Assembly: GCA_022561095.1 (NCBI GenBank)
Contig: JADFRV010000007.1
Span: 1-24,148 of the forward strand
Length of the DNA: 24,148 nt
From: Chloroflexota bacterium
GTDB taxonomy: Bacteria; Chloroflexota; Dehalococcoidia; SM23-28-2; RBG-16-64-32
Direction: 5' to 3'
Positions 7,703 to 14,906 of the stretch are shown piece after piece. The notes below the pieces were generated by a model. It was given only the letters and a program-made list of their open reading frames with translations. It did no database searches and was not told the DNA's origin. A program made the position numbers and the translations under genes. Each line of letters opens with the position of its first letter. The first letter of the stretch is position 1.

Positions 7703-7715
7703 AAAGTCGCGGACG

Positions 7716-7745
7716 ATTGTACCGCTTAGCGAGGGGCTAAGGCAA
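7716..7745 (-). promoter_or_regulatory. Promoter of the ABC importer operon
   Basis: On the minus strand a -35 TTGCCT (7745-7740) and a -10 TACAAT (7721-7716) are separated by 18 bases. Transcription would start near 7709, just upstream of the structured leader. It lies back to back with the npdG promoter. Confidence 0.5.
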
Positions 7746-7767
7746 GGGGTGTGGGGTTGCGACACGG

Positions 7768-7797
7768 TTGCGGCGGGCAAACCGGCGCGCCTATACT
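7768..7797 (+). promoter_or_regulatory. Promoter of npdG-cofE
   Basis: TTGCGG (7768-7773) and TATACT (7792-7797) are separated by 18 bases, with a predicted start near 7804. The leader of about 94 bases contains an inverted repeat GTTCA...TGAAC (7848-7864) and ends with Shine-Dalgarno GGAGGA (7885-7890). Confidence 0.5.
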
Positions 7798-7897
7798 GGC
7801 GGCGCTGTCCGCAGGCGGGCTTCCGGCAGGCGGGTGCGGATGTTAGTGTTCAAGCTATCTGAACGGCTTTGTGCTGTCATAATCGGAGGACTTGCGC

Positions 7898-8548
7898 ATG
7901 ATGAAGATAGGCATCATCGGCGGCACCGGCCCGGAGGGGCTGGGGCTGGCGATGCGGTTCGCGAAGGCTGGTGACCGGGTGTTCATCGGCTCGCGATCGA
8001 AAGATAAGGCGGAGGAGGCGGCGAAGAATGTGAAGGAGGCGCTGCCGGAGGCGAAGGTGGAGGGGCTGGTCAACGCGGAAGCGGTGGAGCAGGCGACGGT
8101 GGTGTTCCTGACCGTGCCCTGGGACGCCCATCAAAGCACCCTGGAGAACCTGGCCGAGGCGATCGGTGACAAGGTGCTGGTCGACGTGGTGGTGCCCATG
8201 CTGTTCGACCGCGGTCAACCCAAGGCGATCCTGGTGGACGAGGGCTCGGCGGCGCAGCAGGCGCGGGCCGTAGCGCGCGAGGCGAAGGTGGTGAGCGCGT
8301 TCCAACACCTGGACGGCAGGGAGCTTCAGAAGGTCGATCGGCCGATGCAGGGGGACGTCCTCGTCTGCGGCGACCACAGGGGCGCCAAGAAGACGGTGAT
8401 GGAGCTGGTGGAGCGGATCGAGTACGTGCGGGCGCTGGACGCGGGCGGGCTGACGAACGCTCGCTACCTGGAGGAGTGGACCGTGTTGCTCCTTCACATC
8501 AATAAGATATACAAGGCCCACACGGGTGTGCGTATCGTCGGGGCGTGA
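7898..8548 (+). CDS. npdG: NADPH-dependent F420 reductase (F420H2:NADP+ oxidoreductase)
   Basis: The enzyme transfers hydride between NADPH and coenzyme F420 in the cytoplasm. It is 216 residues long. The Rossmann motif IGIIGGTGPEGLG lies at residues 4-16, followed by the NADP-phosphate-binding segment IGSRSKDKAEEAA. Later come VVFLTVPWDAH, LVDVVVPM and KVVSAFQHL, then a C-terminal GGLTNARYLEEWTVLLLHIN helix as in the FNO/NPDR family (TIGR01915 type). A strong SD GGAGGA sits 7 bases before ATG 7898, which is preferred over the TTG two codons upstream. The gene is followed 4 bases later by cofE, so the pair forms an F420 unit. It would supply reduced F420 for F420-dependent reductases encoded elsewhere. 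Confidence 0.92.
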   Translation: MMKIGIIGGTGPEGLGLAMRFAKAGDRVFIGSRSKDKAEEAAKNVKEALPEAKVEGLVNAEAVEQATVVFLTVPWDAHQSTLENLAEAIGDKVLVDVVVPMLFDRGQPKAILVDEGSAAQQARAVAREAKVVSAFQHLDGRELQKVDRPMQGDVLVCGDHRGAKKTVMELVERIEYVRALDAGGLTNARYLEEWTVLLLHINKIYKAHTGVRIVGA

Positions 8549-8552
8549 ATCG

Positions 8553-9308
8553 ATGGGCGCGCCGGAGCTACGGATCATCGGCCTGGGCGGCCTGCCCGAC
8601 GTCAAGCCTGGGGACGACGTCGCGGCGCTGATCTGCGAGGCGGCGGAGCGGCAGGGCACGCCCCCGGCGGCGGGCGATGTCCTGATCGTCACCCAGAAGA
8701 TCGTCTCCAAGGCCGAAGGGAGGGTGGTCGACCTGGCGGAGGTGGAGCCGGGCGCGGAGGCGCTGAGGCTGGCCGAGGAGACGGAGAAGGACCCGCGGCT
8801 GGTTGAGCTGATCCTCAGGGAGAGCCGCCGCATCGTCCGTCAGGCGGGGCCGGTGCTTATCACGGAGACGCGGCACGGCTTCGTGTGCGCCAACGCCGGG
8901 ATCGACGCCTCCAACGTGGGCGAGGGGTACGTGGCGCTGCTGCCGGAGGACCCTGACCGCTCGGCCTCCGGAATCAGGGCCGTTCTGCGAGAGCGTACCG
9001 GGCTGGAGGTGCCGGTGATCATCAGCGATACGTTCGGACGGCCCTGGCGCGAGGGCCACACTAACGTAGCGGTGGGAGTGGCGGGGATGGAGGCGTTCGT
9101 GGATTACGTGGGGCAGACGGACCCCTACGGGTACGAGCTGCGGGTCAGCACGCTGGCGGTGGCCGACGAGCTGGCGGCGGCGGCGGAGCTGGTGATGGGG
9201 AAGCTATCCGGGGTGCCGGTAGCGATCGTGCGGGGGTACGAGTACCCGAAGGGCTGCGGCACGGCCCGCGACATAGTGCGTCCGCCGGAGCGCGATCTCT
9301 TCCGGTAG
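8553..9308 (+). CDS. cofE: Coenzyme F420-0:L-glutamate ligase
   Basis: CofE adds L-glutamate residues to F420-0 using GTP. Family landmarks appear in order: GLPDVKPGDDVAALI near the start, DVLIVTQKIVSKAEGR, ITETRHGFVCANAGIDASN, IISDTFGRPWREGHTN, VAVGVAGMEAFVDYVGQTD and YGYEL. The length (251) matches stand-alone archaeal CofE rather than the actinobacterial FbiB fusion with a nitroreductase domain. The start ATG 8553 is chosen because it lies 4 bases after the npdG stop with GGGG just upstream; a GTG 27 bases earlier would overlap npdG. Translationally coupled to npdG. Confidence 0.93.
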   Translation: MGAPELRIIGLGGLPDVKPGDDVAALICEAAERQGTPPAAGDVLIVTQKIVSKAEGRVVDLAEVEPGAEALRLAEETEKDPRLVELILRESRRIVRQAGPVLITETRHGFVCANAGIDASNVGEGYVALLPEDPDRSASGIRAVLRERTGLEVPVIISDTFGRPWREGHTNVAVGVAGMEAFVDYVGQTDPYGYELRVSTLAVADELAAAAELVMGKLSGVPVAIVRGYEYPKGCGTARDIVRPPERDLFR

Positions 9309-9328
9309 GAGCCTGTCGGCGTCATCAG

Positions 9329-9338
9329 GATACGTATC
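9329..9338. promoter_or_regulatory. Perfect palindrome between cofE and the TrxR fusion gene
   Basis: GATACGTATC is a perfect 10-base palindrome in the 95-base gap, 66 bases upstream of the next ATG. It could be an operator half-site pair, but no promoter elements are convincing around it. Confidence 0.2.
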
Positions 9339-9403
9339 AGTGGGTGGCCAGGCGTTCCCCTGAGGCGCCAGCAATCAAGGCTGAGGCAAAGGAGATGTGA
9401 CCT

Positions 9404-10615
9404 ATGGCGGATGTCAAAGTCTACGGGGCCCCCTGGTGCCCCGATTGCAGACGCTCCAAGCAGTTCCTGGGCGAACAGCGCGTGCCCTATGACTGGATCG
9501 ATATCGATGCGGAATCGGAGGGGCTGCGCTTCGTGGAGGAGCTGCAGGGCGGCGGACGGTCGATACCCACGATAGTCTTTTCCGATGGGAGTCATCTCAT
9601 CGAGCCTTCCAACGACGAACTGGCAAAGAGGCTAGGCCTGAGCCTCAAGGCCGAACGCAGCTACTATGATCTGTTGATCGTAGGTGGTGGGCCAACCGGG
9701 CTGACGGCGGCGATCTACGCCGCTCGCGAGGGGATCGACAGCCTAGTGATTGATAAGAGCGCGCTCGGTGGCCAGGCGGCTCTTACTGAGCGCATAGACA
9801 ACTACCCGGGCTTCCCTATGGGAATTCAGGGAGGGGAGCTGGCAGACCGCATCATCCAGCAGGCGAGGCGTTACGGAGGGGAGCTGCTCTCCGCCGTGGG
9901 CATAAGGGGGATCAAGCGGGATGGCCAGTTTGTGATGGCCACGACCGAAGGCGGGGATGAGTACTGCGGGCAGGTGGCTATCATCTGCACGGGATCAACC
10001 TACAGGCGGCTCGGCGTCCCAGGGGAGGAGGAGCTGATAGGTGCAGGCATCCATTTTTGCTCTACCTGCGACGGCCCCTTTTACAGGGGCGCGGATGAGC
10101 TGGTCGTCATCGGCGGGGGGAACTCCGGGCTGGAGGAGGGGCTATTCCTCACGCAGTTCGCCAAGAAGGTGCGCATCATCGAGCGTAGTGACCGGCTGAA
10201 GGGTTCGCAGCTTCTGCGGGATAAGGTGCTTAACCATCCGCAGCTAGAAGCGCACACGAATATGGAGGTCACGGAGTTCCGGGGCGAGGGCGGCAAGCTA
10301 TCCGCTATCGTCGCCAGGGACAAGGAGAGTGGAGAGGAGCGGGTGTTCCGGCCCGCGGCCGCCTTCATCTTCATCGGCCTGGACCCGAACACCTCTTTCC
10401 TCGAGGGCGCTGCCGACCTCGACGAATGGGGATTCGTCGTCACGGACGAAACGCTCCAAACGACGCTGCCGGGGGTGTTCGCGGCGGGGGATGTCCGCGC
10501 CGGCTCCACGAAGCAGCTGGGAGCGGCGATTGGAGAGGGCATAACCGCGCTGCTGATGGTGAGGCAGTACCTGGAGAAGCAATCCCAGGTGACGAAACGA
10601 AAGGTGAACGCCTGA
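9404..10615 (+). CDS. trxB: Glutaredoxin-thioredoxin reductase fusion (NADPH-dependent disulfide reductase)
   Basis: Residues 1-80 form a glutaredoxin-like domain with W-C12-P-D-C15 and cis-Pro in SIPT (Pro55). Residues 87-400 form a thioredoxin reductase: FAD motif GGGPTG (94-99), redox centre C219-S-T-C222-D, NADPH motif GGGNSG (237-242), and the FAD-binding GVFAAGDVRAGSTKQLGAA near the C-terminus. Electrons would pass from NADPH via FAD and the C219/C222 pair to the attached CPDC disulfide, so the protein may carry its own substrate domain. SD AAAGGAG lies 9 bases before ATG 9404. The spacing of 95 bases from cofE suggests an independent or weakly coupled unit. Domain calls are firm; the physiological target is unknown. 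Confidence 0.93.
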   Translation: MADVKVYGAPWCPDCRRSKQFLGEQRVPYDWIDIDAESEGLRFVEELQGGGRSIPTIVFSDGSHLIEPSNDELAKRLGLSLKAERSYYDLLIVGGGPTGLTAAIYAAREGIDSLVIDKSALGGQAALTERIDNYPGFPMGIQGGELADRIIQQARRYGGELLSAVGIRGIKRDGQFVMATTEGGDEYCGQVAIICTGSTYRRLGVPGEEELIGAGIHFCSTCDGPFYRGADELVVIGGGNSGLEEGLFLTQFAKKVRIIERSDRLKGSQLLRDKVLNHPQLEAHTNMEVTEFRGEGGKLSAIVARDKESGEERVFRPAAAFIFIGLDPNTSFLEGAADLDEWGFVVTDETLQTTLPGVFAAGDVRAGSTKQLGAAIGEGITALLMVRQYLEKQSQVTKRKVNA

Positions 10616-10616
10616 T

Positions 10617-10631
10617 CCGCCGCCGCGGCGG
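10617..10631 (+). terminator. GC-rich hairpin directly after the TrxR stop codon
   Basis: CCGCCG and CGGCGG flank a 3-base loop directly after the TGA. There is no following T-run, so termination here is doubtful. It separates two convergent genes. Confidence 0.3.
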
Positions 10632-10702
10632 CTGGCTCGCTGGGCTGAAGGGCGTGGTGGGGGCTGCGACATGGTGCGCCCGCAGGAACGGGACCTGTTT
10701 CG

Positions 10703-11494
10703 CTAAACTTCCCCGTTCTCTGCCCGCGAGCAGAGGGACTCGATAGGTTGGGCCTTGAGGTCCGCAGCGCTCAGTTGAAGCCGAAGTCGTTTCTTCGCCT
10801 GGCAATCAGAGCTCCATTTGTTCCACGAGTTGTAGAGACGGATGTACGGATGTTTCAGCCCATACCCGAACCTATTGCCATATATCCGGTCTATCACGGT
10901 GGAAGCCGAGTTTCGCTTCGCAAGCTCCCCAAGAACTTCGAGGCGGTCTGCAGAAGCCCTAATCTGCTGATCGAGGCTTCCTCCGATACCAAGGAGGTCG
11001 GGACGCACCTCTATGTTGAAGCCCTTTCGGCCACTGAAGAACACCCGGAAGTCACGTCCTTCAGCCAAGGGCCATCGCGAAGTTAGCAGCTCTACCGCGA
11101 GCACGGCAACTCGGCGGGCGTCCTCCAGGTTTTCCGAGTAACCATTGGTCCAGTCCCGGCTGTCGATGTCTACTAAGAATGGTCCTTGAAGAGGCTCCAC
11201 CTGGGACTGTTCCGGCCACAAGGTTAGCGTGCGATAAACGTTCGTGTTCCCACAAACGGAACGCCACTCGGCCAGAACGTTCGGGGAGTGTCGCTTGAAG
11301 TCGTGTGACAGTTTGCCTACGTCGTCAAGCGAATGGAACCAGCCAGAAATAGCGGGTGCCTGTTGGTTGGGACGAGTACGAGAGGGCTCATCATCGTCTG
11401 TTAGGGGGGCGTGGTGTCCTACCCCGACGAGCCAGCCTTGTTTTGCTTGGCTCTCAGAAAGCCACCAGAAATCAGGAATTGCCCGGATAGTCAT
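10703..11494 (-). CDS. Stand-alone archaeo-eukaryotic primase (AEP)-like protein with altered motif II
   Basis: The 263-residue protein shows the AEP order of motifs. An N-terminal NVYRTLTLW leads to GPFLVD109-I-D111 (motif I, two metal-binding aspartates). VFFSGRKGFNIEV (motif II, 152-163) follows; primases usually have His where Asn160 stands. IDRIYGNRFG (Asp202) and HPYIRLYNSWNKW then resemble motif III and the following R-L-P-G-S-x-N-x-K region. No helicase, zinc-finger or ligase domain is attached. The start codon follows the CoA-transferase beta stop without a gap (TAAATG), implying coupled translation. The base composition is visibly less GC-rich, with more A/T third positions than the neighbours, suggesting recent acquisition. 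It could be a nucleotidyltransferase-like or inactive AEP; function unknown. Confidence 0.6.
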   Translation of the reverse strand: MTIRAIPDFWWLSESQAKQGWLVGVGHHAPLTDDDEPSRTRPNQQAPAISGWFHSLDDVGKLSHDFKRHSPNVLAEWRSVCGNTNVYRTLTLWPEQSQVEPLQGPFLVDIDSRDWTNGYSENLEDARRVAVLAVELLTSRWPLAEGRDFRVFFSGRKGFNIEVRPDLLGIGGSLDQQIRASADRLEVLGELAKRNSASTVIDRIYGNRFGYGLKHPYIRLYNSWNKWSSDCQAKKRLRLQLSAADLKAQPIESLCSRAENGEV

Positions 11495-12367
11495 TTACCA
11501 GCTGCTGGGCAGGTCTCCCTTCTCCTTCTGCTCCTCGACGAAGGCGTATGTGCCATCATCCTGGAGGACGACCGGCTTGCCGACGTCGGTGATCTGACCG
11601 CGCTGGTCGAGCTCCGTGCGCAGCAGCGCCAGCTCGTCCTCCGTGGGCGTCTCCAGCGTCTCGACTTTCTTGGCCATCCGTGGCTTGAACGACATCTCGG
11701 CCAGGACCTGGTCGACGGTGACGAAGGGGGAGACGCCGGAGAGGCGGAGGTGGCGGTCCTCATAATCGAACACGGCCCAGGGGGTGACGACGCGCCAGGG
11801 GCCGGTGCCGCGGGGGAGGCCGACGCGCTCGCGGGCGCCCTCGCTACCGTCGAGGAATCCGGGCGAGGAGATGAAGTCCACACGAGGGACGAACTTGCGG
11901 GCCTGCTGGTCGGTCATGAGGATGGTGTGCCAGCAGAGGGCGGCGATGGAGTCGGCGCCGCCGGGGCCGCCGAAGCGTCGGTGCTCGCCCTCGTAGTCGC
12001 CCAGGGCGGTGGAGTTGATGTTGCCGTAGGGGTCCACCTGGAGGGTGTTGAGGATGCCGTAGTCCATGAGTCCGATCTGGGCGTGGAAGCCGATGGTGTT
12101 CATAGTGCCCCACTGCAGGGCGCGATAGCTGGAGCGGCTGGCGACCATCGTCATGAGGGGGTCGAGGGGGAGGGAGGGCTCAGGGGCGAGGACGCCATCC
12201 TCAGTGACGTAGATGGCGTTGGGGGCGTACAGCTTTGTGGCCAGGAGGATGGAGGCCATGGGGGAGCCGCCGCCGGCCACCCAGTAGGTCCTGGCGTCCT
12301 CGATCATGCGGGCTACCGTGCAGATCTGGTGCTCGCGCTCGTTGAAGTAGGCGGCCTTCTCGCTCAT
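11495..12367 (-). CDS. CoA-transferase beta subunit (glutaconate CoA-transferase / IpdB-like)
   Basis: This is a class I CoA-transferase subunit of 290 residues. The early TYWVAGGGSPMASILLATKLYAPN is followed by V-T-E56-D-G-V, which sits where the S-E-N-G motif of class I enzymes carries the Glu that forms the glutamyl-CoA thioester. The IpdB/GctB-type segments IGLMDYGILNTLQVDPYGN and FGGPGGADSIAAL follow. The presence of Glu56 argues for true CoA transfer; the IpdAB ring-cleaving hydrolases are reported to lack it. The start overlaps the alpha subunit stop by 4 bases (ATGA), which implies an alpha/beta complex made in equal amounts. The substrate could be a dicarboxylic or ring-derived acid; it is not determinable here. 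Confidence 0.87.
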   Translation of the reverse strand: MSEKAAYFNEREHQICTVARMIEDARTYWVAGGGSPMASILLATKLYAPNAIYVTEDGVLAPEPSLPLDPLMTMVASRSSYRALQWGTMNTIGFHAQIGLMDYGILNTLQVDPYGNINSTALGDYEGEHRRFGGPGGADSIAALCWHTILMTDQQARKFVPRVDFISSPGFLDGSEGARERVGLPRGTGPWRVVTPWAVFDYEDRHLRLSGVSPFVTVDQVLAEMSFKPRMAKKVETLETPTEDELALLRTELDQRGQITDVGKPVVLQDDGTYAFVEEQKEKGDLPSSW

Positions 12368-13344
12368 GCTGTGTACCCCTCCTTGATGGTGGCGCGGCCC
12401 CGGATCTCCTTCAGCCTGTTGGCGCCGACGAGCTTGTCCAGCATCTCAGCCTGGGAGGAGACGCCGTAGACGTACTTGTCGAGATACTGGGGGATGAGGC
12501 CGCGCAGGGTGGAGGCGACGATCTCGATGACGTGCGGCACGTCCGAGGCGTAGTGGCCCTGCATCTCGCCCGGGTAGGCGCCGAAGGGGGCGTGGACGAC
12601 GGCGTCCACGACGTAGTAGGGGATGGTGGTACGGCCGGGGTCGCGGCGGATCTCCTCCGTATCGATGATCTCCTCGGCGGAGACGATCACCTTCTTCGAT
12701 GCCATCGCCGCCTCCTGGTGGGAGATGCCGGTGCCGAAGATGCGGGCGTTGCCGAAGGCGTCCGCCTGGTGGACGTGGATGAGGGCGACGTCCGGGTTGA
12801 GGGCGGGGACGATGGTGATCGGCTCGCCGGTGTAGGGGTCGTTGATCAGCTTGGCGCCGGAATGGGTGAAGCCGTCCGTGCCGCCGAATGAGCGAACGGG
12901 GATGAAGGGGAGGCCCATAGCGCCGGCCATGATGCGGTTGGTCAGCACTACGTTGGAGTACTCGAAGGCCTTGACGCGGCCCTCACGGATCGCCTGCTCC
13001 ACGGTGGGGCCGAACAGGAAGAAGCCGACATCGAGCTTGGAGACGCAATCGCCGCCGACGAGGAGGGCGGCGGCGACCCAGGTGAACTTGGCGCCCACCC
13101 AGAGGTCCTTCTTCTTCTGGCGGATCACCTCGCGGATGAGGGAGGCGGGGCCGCGCTGGAGGTAGTTGCACTCGTAGAGGAGGTAGTCGCCGTCGGAGAC
13201 GAACTTCTCGATAGCCTCCTTCTCAGACATGAGCTTGGGGACGAGGGCGCGGGTCTTGTTCTCGTGGACCCAATCGCGGAAGCCATCGGGGTCTACCTTG
13301 AGGTATTCGCCCCGCCCTTCGGCGAGGATATCGACAGTGGTCAT
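12364..13344 (-). CDS. CoA-transferase alpha subunit (glutaconate CoA-transferase / IpdA-like)
   Basis: The 326-residue partner of the beta subunit. Landmarks are KLMSEKEAIEKFVSDGDYL near residues 37-55, GAKFTWVAAALLVGGDCVSKLDVGF, GLPFIPVRSFGGTD, ITIVPALNPDVALIHVHQADAFGNARI, and a C-terminal segment on HVIEIVASTLRG. The HVHQADxxGNxxI block is typical of the alpha chain of class I CoA-transferases and IpdA. SD AAGGAG lies 7 bases before ATG 13344. It is second in the operon after the SnoaL-like gene, 16 bases downstream. Confidence 0.88.
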   Translation of the reverse strand: MTTVDILAEGRGEYLKVDPDGFRDWVHENKTRALVPKLMSEKEAIEKFVSDGDYLLYECNYLQRGPASLIREVIRQKKKDLWVGAKFTWVAAALLVGGDCVSKLDVGFFLFGPTVEQAIREGRVKAFEYSNVVLTNRIMAGAMGLPFIPVRSFGGTDGFTHSGAKLINDPYTGEPITIVPALNPDVALIHVHQADAFGNARIFGTGISHQEAAMASKKVIVSAEEIIDTEEIRRDPGRTTIPYYVVDAVVHAPFGAYPGEMQGHYASDVPHVIEIVASTLRGLIPQYLDKYVYGVSSQAEMLDKLVGANRLKEIRGRATIKEGYTA

Positions 13345-13360
13345 GTGCGTGCTCCTTGGG

Positions 13361-13783
13361 TTAGAAGGGAAGCCTAAGACCTATCTGGTTAGCCCATTCG
13401 TGCATGTCCAGATAGCCGCGGTAAGCTTGTGCTTTACCGCCGGCTATTTCGAAGAACCCTGCCTCCGGAAAAGCCATCCTCTTCCCCGACGGCTCCTGGC
13501 GCAGGTACGGCCCAGTCCAGGTGGCGGTGTTGTCGATCTCCACGGCGACCGTGTGCTCGTCAGCCAGCACGATACGGTAGTCGAAATGCCAGTCGGGAAA
13601 CGCATTAAACGAGTATCGCAGGCTCTTGGCGTTTGCCTCTTTGCCTTTACGTACTAAGGGCACGCCGGAGTCCTGCCATGTCGCATCTTCGGCCAGCAAC
13701 GAGACTATGCCCTCGACGTCGTGAGCGTTGGCGAAGGCGAACCAGCGGTTGACCAAATCGATGGCGGCTTCACGGCCGGGCAT
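13361..13783 (-). CDS. SnoaL/NTF2-like small protein
   Basis: The 140-residue cone-fold protein reads AAIDLVNRWFAFANAHDVEGIVSLLAEDATWQD, then FNAFPDWHFDYRIVLADEHTVAVEI and GPYLRQEPSGKRMAFPEAGFFEI, all typical of SnoaL-like polyketide cyclase or ketosteroid-isomerase-like (PF12680/PF07366) proteins. ATG 13783 is chosen because a perfect AAGGAGGA lies 8 bases upstream; a start 13 codons earlier lacks one. It precedes the CoA-transferase pair by 16 bases and may act on the same small hydrophobic substrate or its CoA ester. The activity cannot be predicted from fold alone. Confidence 0.85.
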   Translation of the reverse strand: MPGREAAIDLVNRWFAFANAHDVEGIVSLLAEDATWQDSGVPLVRKGKEANAKSLRYSFNAFPDWHFDYRIVLADEHTVAVEIDNTATWTGPYLRQEPSGKRMAFPEAGFFEIAGGKAQAYRGYLDMHEWANQIGLRLPF

Positions 13784-13854
13784 AGTGGCGTCCTCCTTGT
13801 GCGTGATTATCGTCGAGTTCATATTGTCGAGATTTCGATGCGGGACACGGGCGT

Positions 13855-13883
13855 ATGATTGCGCCTGGTGGGAGAGGTGTCAA
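13855..13883 (-). promoter_or_regulatory. Promoter of the SnoaL-CoA-transferase-AEP operon
   Basis: A perfect -35 TTGACA (13883-13878) and -10 AATCAT (13860-13855) are separated by 17 bases, just past the prepilin peptidase stop. The predicted start near 13848 gives a leader of about 65 bases. Confidence 0.55.
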
Positions 13884-13889
13884 GGCCTG

Positions 13890-14627
13890 CTAGCGGTCGA
13901 AGTACCAGTCCCAGATCGGCTCGCCCCAGAACAGGGCGACCACGGCGCCGATGGCGATGAAGGGCCCGTAGGCGATGTAGTCGCGCCGCCCCAGGATGCG
14001 CAGGAGCAGCAACGGCAGGACGAAGGCGCCCGCGGCGAAGGTGCCTATGAAGACACCCACGACGACAGAGGGTAAGCCGACCACAAGGCCCATGAGGAGC
14101 GACATCTTGACATCGCCGAAGCCGAAGGCGCCGCGGCCGAAGACGAACATGACGGAGGTCAGGACCAGGGCGGTGGCGCCGCCGGCGAAGACCTCAAGGA
14201 CGGAGCGGTCCGGCCAGGCCCAGGAGAAGGCGGCGGCGAGGAGGATGGAGGGGTAGACGACGCGATTGGGGATGAGGCGTCGCTCAAGGTCGGTGAAGGT
14301 GAGGGCGAGGAATACGGTGGCGAAGAAGCCGGCCAGCAGGGCCGGGCCGAACCCAGCGACGACGAGTTCCGCGGTGACGAACAGGGCGGCGCTGCCGGGG
14401 GCGAGCAGGAAGGCGCGCAGGGGCAGCCGGCGGTCGCAGTCGGGGCAGCGGCCGCGGCTCCAGGCCACGCCGACGATGGGGATCAGCTGAAGCGGGCGAA
14501 GCGCGTGTTGGCAGTGCGGGCAGCGGTGGGCGGGGCCGGCCAGCGGTCCGTCTGTATACAGACGGTCGAAGAAGACGTCCAGCGTGTGGCCCAGGAGTAG
14601 GCCGAGGACGGCGGCGAGGATTACCAT
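13890..14627 (-). CDS. pilD: Type IV prepilin peptidase (A24 aspartic protease)
   Basis: An integral membrane aspartic protease that cleaves prepilin leader peptides and may N-methylate the new terminus. The cytoplasmic N-terminal domain has two CxxC pairs (C36-P-H-C39 and C61-P-D-C64), the zinc-binding DiS_P_DiS arrangement of PilD. The catalytic aspartates are Asp113 in FTDLERRLIPN and Asp172 in GFGDVK. About seven hydrophobic segments are present. The length (245) is normal. It is transcribed away from the Tad genes that begin 1.5 kb to the right, whose Flp and TadE precursors are the obvious substrates. Full-length PilD-type architecture, rather than the short TadV/CpaA form, is worth noting. 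Confidence 0.93.
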   Translation of the reverse strand: MVILAAVLGLLLGHTLDVFFDRLYTDGPLAGPAHRCPHCQHALRPLQLIPIVGVAWSRGRCPDCDRRLPLRAFLLAPGSAALFVTAELVVAGFGPALLAGFFATVFLALTFTDLERRLIPNRVVYPSILLAAAFSWAWPDRSVLEVFAGGATALVLTSVMFVFGRGAFGFGDVKMSLLMGLVVGLPSVVVGVFIGTFAAGAFVLPLLLLRILGRRDYIAYGPFIAIGAVVALFWGEPIWDWYFDR

Positions 14628-14906
14628 TCACCGATCACCTTAGAACAAGACCTAACCCATAGGCAAGCGAGCCGCAACGCGAAGGTCCATCTGTCGGTAA
14701 CGACTGTCCTAGAGCCGCGTCTCACCTTTAGTGGCAGAATCTGGAAGTGAGGAACGGCTATCGAGGAGTCCGCTCAGCCCCTGAAGACTGATGTAACCGC
14801 GGTTGACCGTTGGCCCAAGCGGCAGCATCCAGGCGCGGCGACGGCGTCGACTCCCTCCGCGCGGCCGCTCTGGCGTGATGCGGCTCTCCAGTTCGCCCGC
14901 ATCTCG
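14628..14906. other. Divergent intergenic region between pilD and the PAP2 gene
   Basis: About 280 bases hold the upstream regions of two divergent genes. On the plus strand the frame of the PAP2 gene is open from 14751 but contains no ATG or GTG before 14907. No convincing -35/-10 pair was found on either strand. The right half looks like real coding sequence (see the PAP2 gene). Confidence 0.4.

Noticed and set aside
7561..7709. TPP riboswitch upstream of a ThiXYZ-like importer
   Set aside because: A GGGGUG/CACCCC pairing resembles TPP stem P2, but the invariant CUGAGA and GGAUAA-type core are absent.
10616..11494. Prophage or plasmid remnant around the primase-like gene
   Set aside because: No integrase, repeat, attachment site or other replication gene nearby; only composition differs.
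11411..12469. 352-residue plus-strand frame opposite the CoA-transferase beta gene
   Set aside because: Composition of an antisense shadow (Gly/Val/Glu/Ala) and no recognisable motif.
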